From Trichoplax adhaerens (Eukaryota > Placozoa > Uniplacotomia > Trichoplacea > Trichoplacidae): DNA of 64,000 bases. This document shows positions 26,608-39,883 of the stretch, piece by piece. The translations under genes and the position numbers were made by a program. Every line of letters starts with the position of its first letter. Position 1 is the stretch's first letter. The notes under the pieces are model-generated. The model saw only the letters and a list, made by a program, of their open reading frames with translations. It did not search any database and was not told the origin of the DNA. Location of the stretch: contig NW_002060947.1 in NCBI RefSeq assembly GCF_000150275.1, forward strand, positions 8,054,482 through 8,118,481, in the 5' to 3' direction.

Positions 26608-28067
26608 GGTGTTTAATCTAAGAAAAAGTAAATATATTGCGTTTTATGTTGATTTAATTTCACTTCCAAGATGGTTCATTAGTTTCCTCCTACTTAGGTC
26701 CTTCCTACGTGATCCAGTGAATCGCTTGCGATTTACAATTGTGCTTTATTTTAATACATGCTAATTTATGTTTTTGTCTTCATTCCTAATTAAATCATTA
26801 ATATGAAATAAGATCAAGAGAATACTATAGCGGAAACAATATAGGGCCGTACGCATCGGCGTCTTTCTGATGCTTCTCTTAAAGGGTACAGTAGACACAA
26901 TTAGCTAAGTTAACACCTTGTCTCTACTCTCAGAAGGTTGTTTTCTTCCTAGGCAATTTCCTTTAAAACGCTTAGTATGGCACTAGGCTCGAACTCCATT
27001 CGTTCTATTCGAATCAAGATTATTTCTTATACGTTCAATATGATTACAGTTGTCGTCTGTCTATACTAGCAAATAATTTCTCAAGATTCTTCTGATTTTG
27101 AAATAGAAATAGAAAATGGTTACCTGCAGAACTATGATTAAGGGCTAGTGTGATAGTTCGCTTATTATAACTGTTATATCATCGCCTGTTTATACTTGCA
27201 GATAATTATTAATTTATGGCAGTCAGTCTAGTTAATTTTAAATTAGTTTAGGTTTACAAGATTTCAATTCAAAAGCTTCCATTGGATAGTAGTTTATGAA
27301 GTATCTAAAATCAATAGTTTATTCACAACTAAAAATAGAAAGTGATAAAGTTTATAATTTTGCACAGAGATAAACTTGAATAGTCTTTCTTGCATTGGAT
27401 AATGATAGCAAAATAGTTTGTTTAAAATAAATAAATTTTCATTTATTGGTCAACAAATTGATATTGTCCAGATCAATTTTATCTTTCAAATGGACTAATT
27501 ACTTCCTTGATCGAATGAAATCTTACAGCATATATTTTTATAATGAAATACATGAAAATAGCTGTGCTAAGAGGACTTCTTCAGCATTCAATAAATATAA
27601 AATGAATATTGATCATTCGAGTTATCGTATTAAATAATTGATGCTTGAAAGGGATCCTTACAAAGATTCCAAGATTGCAGGATAGTCGATGTTTGATTTC
27701 CAAAAAACGATAATACTTATCCGAGAAGAAATTTAATTACATAAAACAATTGCATACATTGCCGCTTGATAGAATTTACAATAAATTATGCCAAATCGAT
27801 TTTACAATTAAGAATCAAGGTTACCCTCGTAAATTGCGATAGAATTACCTTTATAATATGCATTTGCCCAACTATGAGTCCAATTTTCATAGAAGATACA
27901 GGCACGTAAACTTGCTGTCTCGCAGATTTTATATGAAATGGAACTCAATTGAATTTGCATTTAAAATTTTTTAAGTTTATCGAAATGAGCAGTCATAGAA
28001 TTGCTATAAAAGATTGGGTAATCCTGTTGATGAAAGGCAACATTAGTTTACACTAATATGGTAGGGA
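26608..28067. other. Intergenic between JmjC genes A and B
   Basis: About 1.5 kb between the 3' end of gene B and the start codon of gene A, and so it should carry the gene A promoter. AT-rich; no other gene, RNA or repeat is recognisable. Confidence 0.6.
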
Positions 28068-31000
28068 CTAGAGCTCCTCGTGACCTTGCAAGTGATCGTT
28101 ATTGACTTGATTTTCTCCATCTGGTTTTGATATCTAGATTCAATTGAAAGCAAAATAAATTTTTTGATTGGCATTAGCATCCAAAAGACAAATTTTAGAA
28201 TTATTAGAGAATCCATAGTTATTATTACATTAGAAATTAGTCTACTATCAATTACAATTGGATCATCCTTCGATTTTCCGTCTTTTAGAATTTGCTTCGC
28301 GTCGTTGTCAGTTATAAGGTTGGATGCCATTTTGCCAATTTCCTCATCATCCTTTTCCACACAAAAAGATATGAAGAATCTCGTTCATTTTACGCAAATA
28401 ATTTTAAAATTGTTACTCCATATTTCTTGAATCATGACCCGAACCTGACTCGATATATTGTCTATTTCTTCTAAACTTAACTGGTTATCGCCATTTTTAT
28501 CAAGCTTTTTGAAGATCTAGTATTCAATAGTAAAATCTTTTATCAGCATTTATTTCAGCATTATCCAAGTCTACAGTGAATTATTATATGCAATGCATCC
28601 AACCTTGCTAGAAATTTTAGCAACCTCTTTATATCGCTTTTCATCGTTTATACTAGTTAATCGAGCAGTCTCCTAAATGGAAATAATTGAACAGATTATT
28701 TGATAGATATCAATCAAGTTTGCTCTAATTTCGTTGGAATAAGATTATAACGAGGATGATGCAAGAAGAAAATAAAATGTAAAAACTTTTTATCCCACAG
28801 CATTAGGCACTGACTACTCACTTTTCGCATGTAGGTAATAAAAGCATCTAAGCCAATTTCGTCTTTATCGCCTAGTGAATCCAGGAAGAAATCCCTAAAT
28901 AATTATGTTTAGCAATTAATTGCGTATCCTTTCATTGATGAATTCAACTTTCCACGCCTTTATTATACTCGTATATTAAAATTTTTAGGATACAGTTTAG
29001 TGGCTAACCTACATTTTCAATTGACCATTTCTGCATACAAAACCGTATAACTATATAGTCTATCTACTCCTATTCCCCTTACGCAAAGCTGTTTTCTTGT
29101 GGCATTTCGTCTTCACGAACTTCATATTCTTCTTCAACCACTTCAGTATTTCCAAGAGAAGCATCATAATTGTTCATTCCAATAAATTGAAATTGATCAA
29201 GGGGGACATTTCTGTTAGGTTTGCTATTACAGGAGCTCAAGTTGATTGGTTGATCATAATGTTTAAACCAGACATTGACGGCTAAATTATAATTGAACGA
29301 CCGAACTTGATGATACCTACAACAAACCAATGTATTCTTACTTAACTAAACAGATTTAATATGACTGCTTCGTTTAGTTTAGCTACCATAAATAAGGAAT
29401 ATAGAGACAATCTCCAGGCTCCATGTGAGCTTTCAGATATTGAACATCTGCTAATACTGGAAATTTATTCAGATCCACCCTAAGAAAATAGATAGCAACT
29501 TTTACTCGATCGAAGCAGCCATAATTATTTATTTTAATATGAAGGACTGGTGATGAACATTATCGAGTAATTAGATAAGACAGAATACTGCAGTAAAATG
29601 ATAAATAGCCGGTCTTGAAGTATTTGGATTGGATTATCAATCTAAAGAAATGCATAGGATGCCTTTGATGGAATGCCTTACACTAGCTAGTACCTTTTTA
29701 TTAAGCGATCACATTGGAAAAAGCTTATTATGAAATTATTTTAGCCTGTTAAATTGTATGGGTATTTTATGTATCAATCTATCAAAATAGGTAGACAGAC
29801 ATACTGCCTTTCGATTGAAAGCCAACTACTATGACCGTTAGTTATTCTCTGATAATTAAAAAATTTAATTTCTTTAAATGTCTTGACGGAAAACAGACTT
29901 GATACCCGATGTCATCTATAATTCTCATCTCATGCGAGACCATATATGATGTCTAAGTTAACTTCAATTCTTATTCCATATTTAAGTCAGTAAACTCGCT
30001 TGTAACTTTTTTCCACTATATTTGAAAGTAAATATGTGCAGGACTCAAAGCTAGTAACAACAATTTGTGTTTCTGTATTTTAACGTTAATATACGAGTAT
30101 CAATTTCACATACTGTTATAGAGTCTTTGCATATTCTGTAGGCCTTCATCAACTATATGCTACCGGTTTTGTGAATCATTTTATGTAGTATCAAATCATC
30201 ACCGTGTAAATGGTTGCTAAGTATCAGTATAAACGATTCATCAAATTTAATTTACCTGTCGACATCGACGCTGGAATAATGGCCCAGTTCAACGTCTATG
30301 ATATCCTAGAAAACATCAATATAGTTTAAACTCAAGCCTTAGTAAATTTTCAAAATTTACAAACTTAATTATGGATAGTATAGTACGTAGCATAAAGTCT
30401 TCAAGACAAGGTCTACTAAATCAATTTCCTGTCTAAAATCTCATTGTAAAATTTGTAGGTTGCGATAGAACAATAATGTATTCGAAATGGTTAGGAGACC
30501 TCTCCTTTTACGCATATATAAATATTAATCGTTTTTCAATTAAGTAGGACTTTCAATAAACAGTAAATATGCTTGGAACTGTCGAAATGGCCATAGTTAC
30601 ATAATCTTCAATTAAGATAGTAGTAGGGCTCCTGGCTATAATTGGGACTACTTACAGTTACAATATAGTCTTAAATTTAATGTCTTCATTCTTTCGAGGT
30701 TTCATAATTTAAGAAGACAGATAGAGTAAACTGTGAAGAATATTGTTAGCTCTGACTTACTTTTTCAGGATACGATTTATCAAATAGGATTAAATCTTTG
30801 GAACCACGGAATAAACAATTAAGGTTTTCCATACTATCTGTATGAAGAGTAGATTTTGTGCCGCCATTACTAAACCATAGGATCTAATTAGATGAACAGA
30901 CATTATGAAAAATTAGCCTAGGATAAGATAAACTGCCTATGGTTTCGTTTAAAGCACCGATTGATATCTATTTCTGCATAGCAAATACAAGTCATGGATA

Positions 31001-32287
31001 CGCTTGGCAAGGTAAAGAGACTGCAAATTGTTATAAGAATTTCGAATTGACTTGTTATCTTAATGTAGTTATTGACTAATGAATCCAAAGCTGGCCTCAA
31101 CACTTTTTAAATGATTCCAGCAAGACATTGATCCAATTAAACTAAATAGATAATGTTAGGAAATGTAATGAGTCTAATTAATAATTTAGCAAGATCGCTC
31201 TGAATTGACCTGAATCAAGTTGACTAGTTGCTATCATCAATCAATCTAATGAAACAGATCTTAACTGATTTAGTATGGTAAAAACACTGGAGTAATATAT
31301 TCAATCTGTCCAAGATCTAATCTGAAATCACTTAATAAAGGTAAGGTTAACGGAGTTTATACAAAATTTGTTAAATCCCCTAATAAAGTAAACTCTAAAC
31401 TGATTCAAAAGTTTTGCTCTATACTGCTTAACTAGCCTGTTAGTTCCATTTCATATTAATCATCTACTACCGTTCTCTATATTTTATGTTGACATTCTAC
31501 GTATTATTAAGCTTCTATAAAATAAGATTATAAATTCTGTGTAGAAACTATAAGTTCATTCAATTCAAGCAGTTAAACGATCAATCCATGCTATTTTCAT
31601 ACATACATCTTCAATGTAGTCAATGGCATCGCAAGATATGCATGCAGGCATGTAAACATCCTTCCTATAGATCCAGAAATGATTTAAATTAAAAATTAAT
31701 ATACATAGTATATATCCAATAACATGATTTTGGCTGTTATTTGAAAATCACAGATCATATCAAAATATCTTCACATTAGCCTAAAGTTATTACGGTAGAT
31801 TTCGTTATGAAATCCTTCACTTTCGACAGATTTTGAAGTAACAAATTGCTTGGCAATGTTACCTTAAAAATGACGGCACCTTATCCACTAAATATTCTCT
31901 GGTTGTCTTGTATCGCGAGAGAAATTCTTTAAATGTCCCTGATGTGACATTTAATGCAAGGCTTTTATCTTTCGGTTGCTCTATTGCAACTTTTGAGTCA
32001 GAAATATCAGGAATAGATTGAAAGTAATCGTCAGACCACAGATTATAAGCTGGCGATAGTTTAGCAGCGCCTTTCATGACCAAAGGTTTACTTTTGTAAT
32101 AATATTCTTTGAAGAAGGTTTGTAACGATGGAAAACCACCATAATATTCAATGTCACTAATCGATCCTGCTAGGCCAAGGGGTTTTAAATGGCCTTGTCT
32201 ATCTGAATAATCATCACAAGAAACTACAGACGTGAAAATAACAAGGTAAAAGGTGAAAGCTAAACGGAGTAAAAATGGATTAGCCAT
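28068..32287 (-). CDS. JmjC gene B: ER-lumenal JmjC/EF-hand protein (HEEL)
   Basis: Eleven exons: 31863-32287, 31607-31664, 30761-30883, 30256-30305, 29387-29479, 29083-29316, 28822-28894, 28604-28672, 28445-28516, 28256-28351, 28068-28133; 452 residues, the longest of the five. The start is the ATG at 32287; an upstream in-frame GTG is ignored. Signal peptide MANPFLLRLAFTFYLVIF, then GHLKPLGLAG and KSKPLVMKGAAK, a CxxC (CISC), iron ligands H175/D177 (LHTD), the NLNCLFRGSKD strand, the GDCLYIPYLW turn and distal H252 (WYHQVRS). EF-hand loop DKNGDNQLSLEE at about 381-392. A second acidic helix follows in exon 10. The C-terminus is GHEEL, a KDEL-type variant. Intron phases match the other four members. 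Confidence 0.9.
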
Positions 32288-33282
32288 CTCCACTTTGTTG
32301 AACTCATTTACTAAGCTCTTCTCCTACAGATTATTCATAAATAGACTTACTTATGGGCATAACAATCACTTGAATCACAAATCGTCTACTTTAAAACCCA
32401 ATTATTGTCAATATAGACAATAGACTTGTCAATAAAGATACTGTTTAATTAGATCAGGCTTAACAATTAACCTTGTAGGCACCGCCATTGTGAATTCTTT
32501 TACCACAACAAGTTGTCACGTATAACTGCAGCGAAATAGAGAATATCAAAGTACGAGCATAAACTGAGATTTAAAATCGACAGTAAAAGGTGCCAGAGTT
32601 ATTTTGAGAAGTATGTGTCATCAAGCCTAAATCAATTCTAGATTTAAAAGTAGCCCTGCTAGATTATAAATCCTGACGAAATGATAGATGGCAAGCTAAA
32701 ATTTTATTAAAATGATAGTATCATCCGTAACATATCAACAAAAACCTGCAGCCTCCTTACTGAATTGCAGTAAGATTGAGAGAGGACAAGTTCTAATTAA
32801 GGACAGATTCTTATGCATCGATAAAGATGTGCACGTACAAACATATATATATACAAATAATTAACGAAAACTAAATATAATCAATTCATAGGATTAAACA
32901 GTAATCCTAAGGGCAAAAGGACAGATCCTATGTTATAAATAAATTAGAATAGGCTTGGCTCTATGACCTCTGCTATGGTATCATGCTACTCAATGAAATG
33001 ATGAAATTGAGTCTAGCAGTTACATTATAGCAAGAAATAGAGAATTCTTATAATGAAATTTTCTCATAGCTGAAATAAATAGTCAAAACATGATAGCAAT
33101 TTCAAGGCTGTCTTACTGTATTTCGTTATTATTTTACATAGAGTATCACGAATAAATTAAAGGGACAATCAATTAGCAACAAAGCAGGCTGAGAAATAGA
33201 TGATTCACTTCTTCTCAATTTTAATTATATTATGGTCTAATGAAGATTATGTTAGAGCCAATCTAAATTTGCAAAAAATTAA
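32288..33282. other. Intergenic between JmjC genes B and C
   Basis: One kilobase of AT-rich DNA that should contain the gene B promoter and the gene C 3' end. No other feature seen. Confidence 0.6.
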
Positions 33283-36200
33283 TTATAGTTCATCTTGATC
33301 GGTAGACGATACTTTTACTGTTGGAGCTGAATCTTGGCCACTATCAATAACTCTTCCTGTAGCGATAGCTTCGAATTTGGTACTGGATATATGGTCATAA
33401 AATTGATTCAATTGGTCTATGTCCTAAATCCAGTCACATTAGAAATGATTTAATAGCAGTACTTGACAAATCTTCTGAATGCCGTATAAATAGACAACTT
33501 ACAGTCTGTGAGATATTTTCCACCTCTAAGCTAGTTATCTTTCCATCATTATTTGTATCAAAGACCTTAAATATCTATATAAAAAATGGCGATATTATGA
33601 AACGTTAGACATAAAGATACAAATTAGTACCCACTACTAAATCATCTTTGGCTTTATCATAGGTATGCAGAAATAGATCAAGAGACTAAATGTATCAAGA
33701 GTATAAGAACCTTTATCATAGATAAATATACAGAGTCCTGCATTGCTATTTCAGGAAGTTCCAACATCTATGACATTTGATTGATTTAAGTTACACGCAA
33801 TCATTCTTTATTTGTGTAGTGATTAATTTAAAGCTACTTCTCGTTGTAAGTTATCGAATAAACAATTAGGCTGCCATTTAATATCATTATATTTACTTTA
33901 AATGCTAGTAAAAAAAGCAAAACTAATCTTGGATATATAACAATCAATGGGTATTGAGATGAACCTCATCTAAATATATAAAAAAATTAATCTTGGTGAC
34001 CACTTTCTCCGTATTAAGTGATGCTTTCAAACCAGTTCTACGACATGAATAATGGGTTAGTTTCTTAGCTAAAGAGATTATTTATTGAATAATTAAATGA
34101 TTTAAATTAAAAACAATATTCATGCTGGCAGTATAATTTACATCAGTCGCGTAATATCATCAGTATTCTCCGATTCGTCAGCACTCTCGCTTTCATGACT
34201 AAAAGAAAATTGATCGAATGTTTTATTAACCAGACCTTCTTGGCACCCGCTCAGGTCGATACATGTAGCATTTTTTGGCTCAAGCCATACATTAACCGCT
34301 ATATTATGACCAAAAGACCTGACATGATGTGACCTAGCGTCGAAGAGAATAAAGATGTTTAAGAATAAAATTTAAAAAGCCAACTAAAATGATGTTTTTG
34401 AGGGTATACTGTAAACTTAGAAATACTATACGTGAATGTCATTAGTTGCAACTACAAAGATGAAATAAACTTTACTGCGATTAAAGTGTCATGGAATAAA
34501 GTTTAATTGTAATATTATGGCAAAAAATGTTAAATTAAACTGATTATTTCAGGTTTACTTAGTATTACTGGCTGGTACTAGCTTAGAATTAGGTTAGAAG
34601 ATATCTATATATACGAATGTGTTAATAATAATAGATTTTAGCATAATTGCATAAATAATATACTTTCATTTAAATTGAAATAATTTCTAATCCCGACATT
34701 GAAGAATAAGTATTGTAGTAGAAAGAAAATAACTTTCATCACCAATATTATTTATTACGGTAGTACTTTAGAAGATATAGCATGGAATAACTATTACGAC
34801 CTAATCGGATACGGATTTATTATAAAGTAAATTTAGATAGTACGTTTATATATTCGCTTTCTGATATTCACTTTGATGTAACAATACTAGCATTCAATTA
34901 TTTTATAGCTAAAGTAAAATAAATAAATTAAAATTGTTACCAGTAGAGAGGGATATAGATACAATCGCCGGCTTCCATGTGTGCAAAATGGTATTCTGCG
35001 TTAGCAAGTGTTGGGAATTTATTTAGGTCTACCCTACATTAAGTGATTTAAATGCTAGTTTTTAGTTTTAAGTATAAATCTTTACTCGCAAGTCCTTATA
35101 ATGCTTGAAACCGAGTTTTAGTTCAATCAAGCTAGTACTCTTTAAGATCTATACCATCTTTTAGATAATGAATAAGATGATAAAGCGTTGAAAAGTTGCG
35201 TTTCAGTGCAAAATACTAATCTTCTAGAAGCAAGAATTCCAGAACTGAGAACACAACACGGCTGATTAACCGTGACTAACATTACGAACCTATCGACATC
35301 AACGGTAGAATAAGTGCCTCTTGGCTTATCAATGAAACCCTGGTTAAGAAAGAGGTAATAGTAATTAGCCATTATAAAATCCTATGCAATAACGATTGCT
35401 GTCAAGAGTAAGTATTCTGATCGAAACTAAAGTCTTGAGAAATTTGTAATTATCGGAAACGAACTTAAATAGACAATCCTACTTTGATGCCTACTTCTAG
35501 AGGGCTTACACTACTTTATAATTATCATGTTTAAGCAATTTAAAATGTTATAAATATACAGTAGTTGATACGACTAAATTGAAACCCCAGAACAAAATAT
35601 CAAATTAATCTGGAAAGTGAACTAGGCTATTAATTAAAAGCAATGTGATTTCTATTTACCTTATTGGGATATTTTCTGTCAATCATAATGAACTGTTTAC
35701 TGCCACGAAGTAGGCAATTAAGATTTTCATAGCCATCAAAATGTAACACAGATTTAGTGCCACCACTACTAAACCACATCACCTAGTTGTGAATTTTCAA
35801 GTTTAAATTAGTGCCAAATTGTTGATTTAATATTACATATAAATAATTGTAATTATGCCACCATACTCTCCATATCTATACCGAATACTAGGCTATTACC
35901 GTTTAAATTTTTATAGCAGATTATAAATACAATATATGGGAAGAAGACTTGATATTTAGAAACGAATATTATTCGTCAAAGTAAATAGTATTGCAATCTT
36001 TTAATATTATTATACTATATCAGCCAACGTGATAAATACATATATTATCGTTCAGTACTAATAGAATATTCGGAACAGAAATTTGCAAAAGTATCGATTG
36101 GAATATCATTAGTATAAAGGGAAAGAAAGATATCTTTGCCCCTAGATAACACTATAAACTACATACCGAATACATCGAATGCAAAAGATATAAAATACCA

Positions 36201-37802
36201 ATGCTAAAATTGACATATGAACTACAATTTAGCCAACTAAAGCATTACGTTAGTTTTACTAGGCTATATCAGCTCTTAAAGCTATTATTCTTTAATTTCA
36301 CGTACTCTCCTTTAATATAAAGAAAAGGTCCTAGCCTGTCACGACTACGATACCACTTCTTTATTTATATTTCATTTACTATTAATAAAATCTAATGTCG
36401 ATATATCATTTAAAAAGTGGAACTTTATGTGAATAGCATATTTCACATGGTGCACTCAAGACGAAGAAATTTTATCAATGAAATATGCGATAACCTTTCA
36501 TGACTGCTCTAATTCGCTATTACATTTCATAGTTCATGCTGACTAACACTAAGAAGGTTAAATTTGGACATGAATTTGTAGTCAATTATTTCTTACATGA
36601 TTAGAATGGGGTATCGTATCGCAAGCTATGCATGACGGCATCCACAGATCCTTCCTATATAAAATTGAAATCAAATATTAGACATTCAGTTTTACAATCA
36701 GATTATTCATTTTTATATATTATATAATGTTAAGGTTAGGGTTAATGATTCTAGCAGTGTGTAAGCTAATAGCATAATATTCTTGTCGCTATGTTAAAAT
36801 TTCACAATCAATATTAAATTTGTTGCTACTTTAGTGTAGTGATCCTTATTAATTAAAGCGAACTACCGAACTTTGCTATCGATTGATAGAATAATTGATG
36901 AACGTAAAGAAATACATTGGAATAGTAGCTGAATATAGTAGTACATAAGATAATATTATAAGCTTGTCTGTATGTTTAAAAATTTGACGATTAATATTAA
37001 AGTCTGTTACTTCTCTAGTGTAGTGATCCGAACTAGCTGAAATAAATTGCCAAACGTCAACTACCGATTGATAGGATTATTGATGAATGTAGAGAACTTT
37101 ATTTTGGTCATGGTTCTATCAATTACAAGCAACGGTAATGTAGTTTTAGTACTGCTATGATTTATATTTTAACATATTAGTTAGTTCTAATCAACGATGA
37201 AGTAGAAATTTCTATCTCCTTTGTATCATTTCTAATAAACTTGAATCGATAATGAAGAAAATGCTCTATCAATGTTGAAATTTTAGGCCATCGAAACAGA
37301 TTACAGCATCATGACTAACAATAATGTCTCCATGAAGAAATAGAATAAAATTGCCAACATAGACTTTATTTTTAGCTTACTGAAGGAATTTAGGTACTTT
37401 GTCAACCATGTATTCTTGTGTTGTATTATAGCGTTGTATAAATTCTTGGAATGTTGGAAATTTAGGTTGCAGCGTACGATTTTCCTTCTTTTGCACTTCG
37501 GCAAAAATATTTACTGTTGATGCTTCCGGAAATGATAGAAAGTAATCGTCAGACCATAACGTAAAAGCAGGATAGGATTTCGCGGCACCTTTCATGATGA
37601 ATGGTTTGCTCTTGGCCCAATAATCCTGAAAGAAGGTTTTCATAGTTGGAAATCCATCAATCTGTTGCACTTCAACTTTAGATCCAGCTTCTCCGAACGG
37701 TTTTAGATGACCTATCTTCAATGAATAATCATCTGTTGCAGCACTAAGATGATGACGAGAAAGGAGAAAGAAGATCGTCCACGACAAGATACGGACATTC
37801 AT
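33283..37802 (-). CDS. JmjC gene C: ER-lumenal JmjC/EF-hand protein (QDEL)
   Basis: Eleven exons: 37381-37802, 36597-36654, 35660-35782, 35290-35339, 34941-35033, 34142-34333, 34001-34037, 33732-33767, 33638-33685, 33503-33574, 33283-33423; 423 residues. Signal peptide MNVRILSWTIFFLLS, CxxC (CIAC), iron ligands H174/D176 (LHFD), distal His in WSHHVRS (about H251; Ser replaces the Tyr seen in three of the paralogues), and EF-hand loop DTNNDGKITSLE at about 359-370. It ends DQDEL, a KDEL-type signal. Exon 7 is about half the length found in the other four, so the region before the EF-hand is shortened. The following segment is split into two short exons; those boundaries are the least certain. 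Confidence 0.87.
36770..37130. repeat. Local duplication in intron 1 of gene C
   Basis: Two copies of a segment of about 180 bases follow each other, the first near 36770-36945 and the second near 36950-37130. Shared words include TTTAGTGTAGTGATCC / TCTAGTGTAGTGATCC and CTACCGATTGATAG-like blocks. No coding content. Confidence 0.65.
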
Positions 37803-39883
37803 GTTTGTTTTTAGATCATTTCAACCTGCTTATAGCTTTGAATATTTCAAATAAGTAAATGATCCAGACTTACATCTATTTGAGTTAAATTGAGTTTAAA
37901 ACAATAATAGTTGATAACTATACTTAGACTATTGTCATGATAAACAATGAATTAATTTACTTATTCTCGCTATTCATGATATTATAATTTTTTTTATTTT
38001 TAATTCATTATTACAGCATTCGATTAAGAATAAATTGCTTATAATCCGGTCAAACCCACATCTTATAAATTCGATAAAGTAGTTGCAAAATAGGATTACT
38101 AAATAAAATTAGTAGTTATATGGAGGATTTACGGCAACATTGCTCTTTGGAGCAATGTTTCAAATCGCAATAACACGCTTACAGCATTCGTAGTAAACTA
38201 TAGATTAAAGTAGACAAAATGATAAGTTCACCCGTAAGTATTAGTTTAAGTAATTTTGTTTTCTCGGACACCATTTAAAATGATTAGTGCTAAAATAATA
38301 ATCGTCTAGCTAAATGATTCATCGAATGATGTTATGGCGATAGGGTTTTCCATGTATCATTGGTCTTGTCTTTAGATATTGAAATAATAACATTTATATT
38401 AAAAAGTGTTCGATAAAAATGAACGTAGACTTTGATGATCAAATTTTGATAGGGAATTGTTGCAATGACTACTTCATACTTGCTGCAAGTCGAGATCGTT
38501 GGAAAGGATTGATAGGCATAAATCTTATATGCCACTGACTTTTGCCAAAATTTATTAATAAATTTTTACAAATTAACTGGAATCTAAAGTTAACTTATTC
38601 ACTATTTATGACATTATAATTGAATAGTGATTTATTATTATACATTTTGTCCAAAATAGATTGCTTATAACCGGCCAAACTGTATCTCCTTCATTAGGAG
38701 GAATAATCTTAAGATAAAGAATTAAAAAGAAGCAGAAGTTGCATGAAAAAATGCCAGATATTGTTATTCCTTTATCTATTTTTCCAATCCTAATAGTGTT
38801 TTACAGCACTCGTAGTTGGTTAAAGATTAAGGTAGATTAAAAAGTACTGTACAGAACAATTTGATCGCTATGCTATCACATAAATGATTGCCATCGAAAT
38901 AATTAATTATTAATCACCGGTTGGATGTCTTATAAAAATGTAGCGAAGGCTATATGCCTTCCATGCGTTACTGATCTCATAATTTTGTACTGAGATAATC
39001 AAATTTAAATTTATCTTAAATGAGTACGGTAAAAATTATCTCTTATTTTTATTAACAATTCCGACTAGAAGTTATTGTAATTACTATTTTGATACATATT
39101 TATAAATAATGATTGTTGAAAAGGATTAATAAACGGAATATAATATATATTGCATTGACTTCCACTATAATTAATCAACCAATACCACAGAATTATATTA
39201 ATATAAAGTTTACTCATCTCATAGGATTCATATTAGTTTCTGTCTCTGAGAATTAATTCGCTTAGCATATCGATTTCATAATGAATTTGCTTGATGCAAA
39301 ATTTGTCTCGTGAATATGTTTACCTTCACATTATTTACCTAAGTGTGCAAGTGATGTTGCTTGATTCTAAATGCATCAAACAATTTTCACAATCTAGAAT
39401 AGCGTTTACTCATATTATAGGATCTATAACATTAGCTTGTAGTTTCGCTATTAGAAAATATGGAAATTGCCCTTGAATCTTACTCATTTCATTTCTTATC
39501 TTTATTAAGCGCGTTATAAAGATGCAAAAAGAAAACATACATTAATGAAGTTCAATTGCGCTGCAAGAAGTAGATTGGTTCCGTGCTGTATTCGTAAGTG
39601 GGACCAATTATTATTTACAAAGTTTGAATTTTGGAGGTTATTAAGCCCTTAAATAAATTCTTTTAAACAATGACAAAAACTTTAGCTAAACGAGTAACTA
39701 CAAGGCAAACTATCTTGGCAATGGTAATGGCAATGGAAAGTAAGAATTTTTGATGAAAACAGGTGCTTGACAAATATTTACAGCAAAGAGATTGACATTC
39801 ATAAAGTGTTAGTTTAAAAAGTAGAGTTAAAGTAGTGAAAAAGAAGCCTTTATATTACGCGTAGGAAATATGATATTTTCAAA
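37803..39883. other. Intergenic between JmjC genes C and D, with an internal duplication
   Basis: About 2 kb. A segment near 38015-38240 recurs diverged near 38640-38865: both have AGATTGCTTATAACCGG-like and TTACAGCAYTCGTAG blocks at the same spacing, giving a period of about 630 bases. The rest is AT-rich and featureless. The gene C promoter should lie close to 37.8 kb. Confidence 0.55.

Noticed and set aside
26965-27015. tRNA-like GTTCGAGCC word on the minus strand
   Set aside because: The flanks do not pair into a T-arm or acceptor stem, and no D or anticodon arm can be drawn.
28043-28360. 105-codon minus-strand frame read as one exon of gene B
   Set aside because: Splicing at 28256 to 28133 joins to a tail ending HEEL as in the paralogues; the unspliced frame ends in unrelated sequence.
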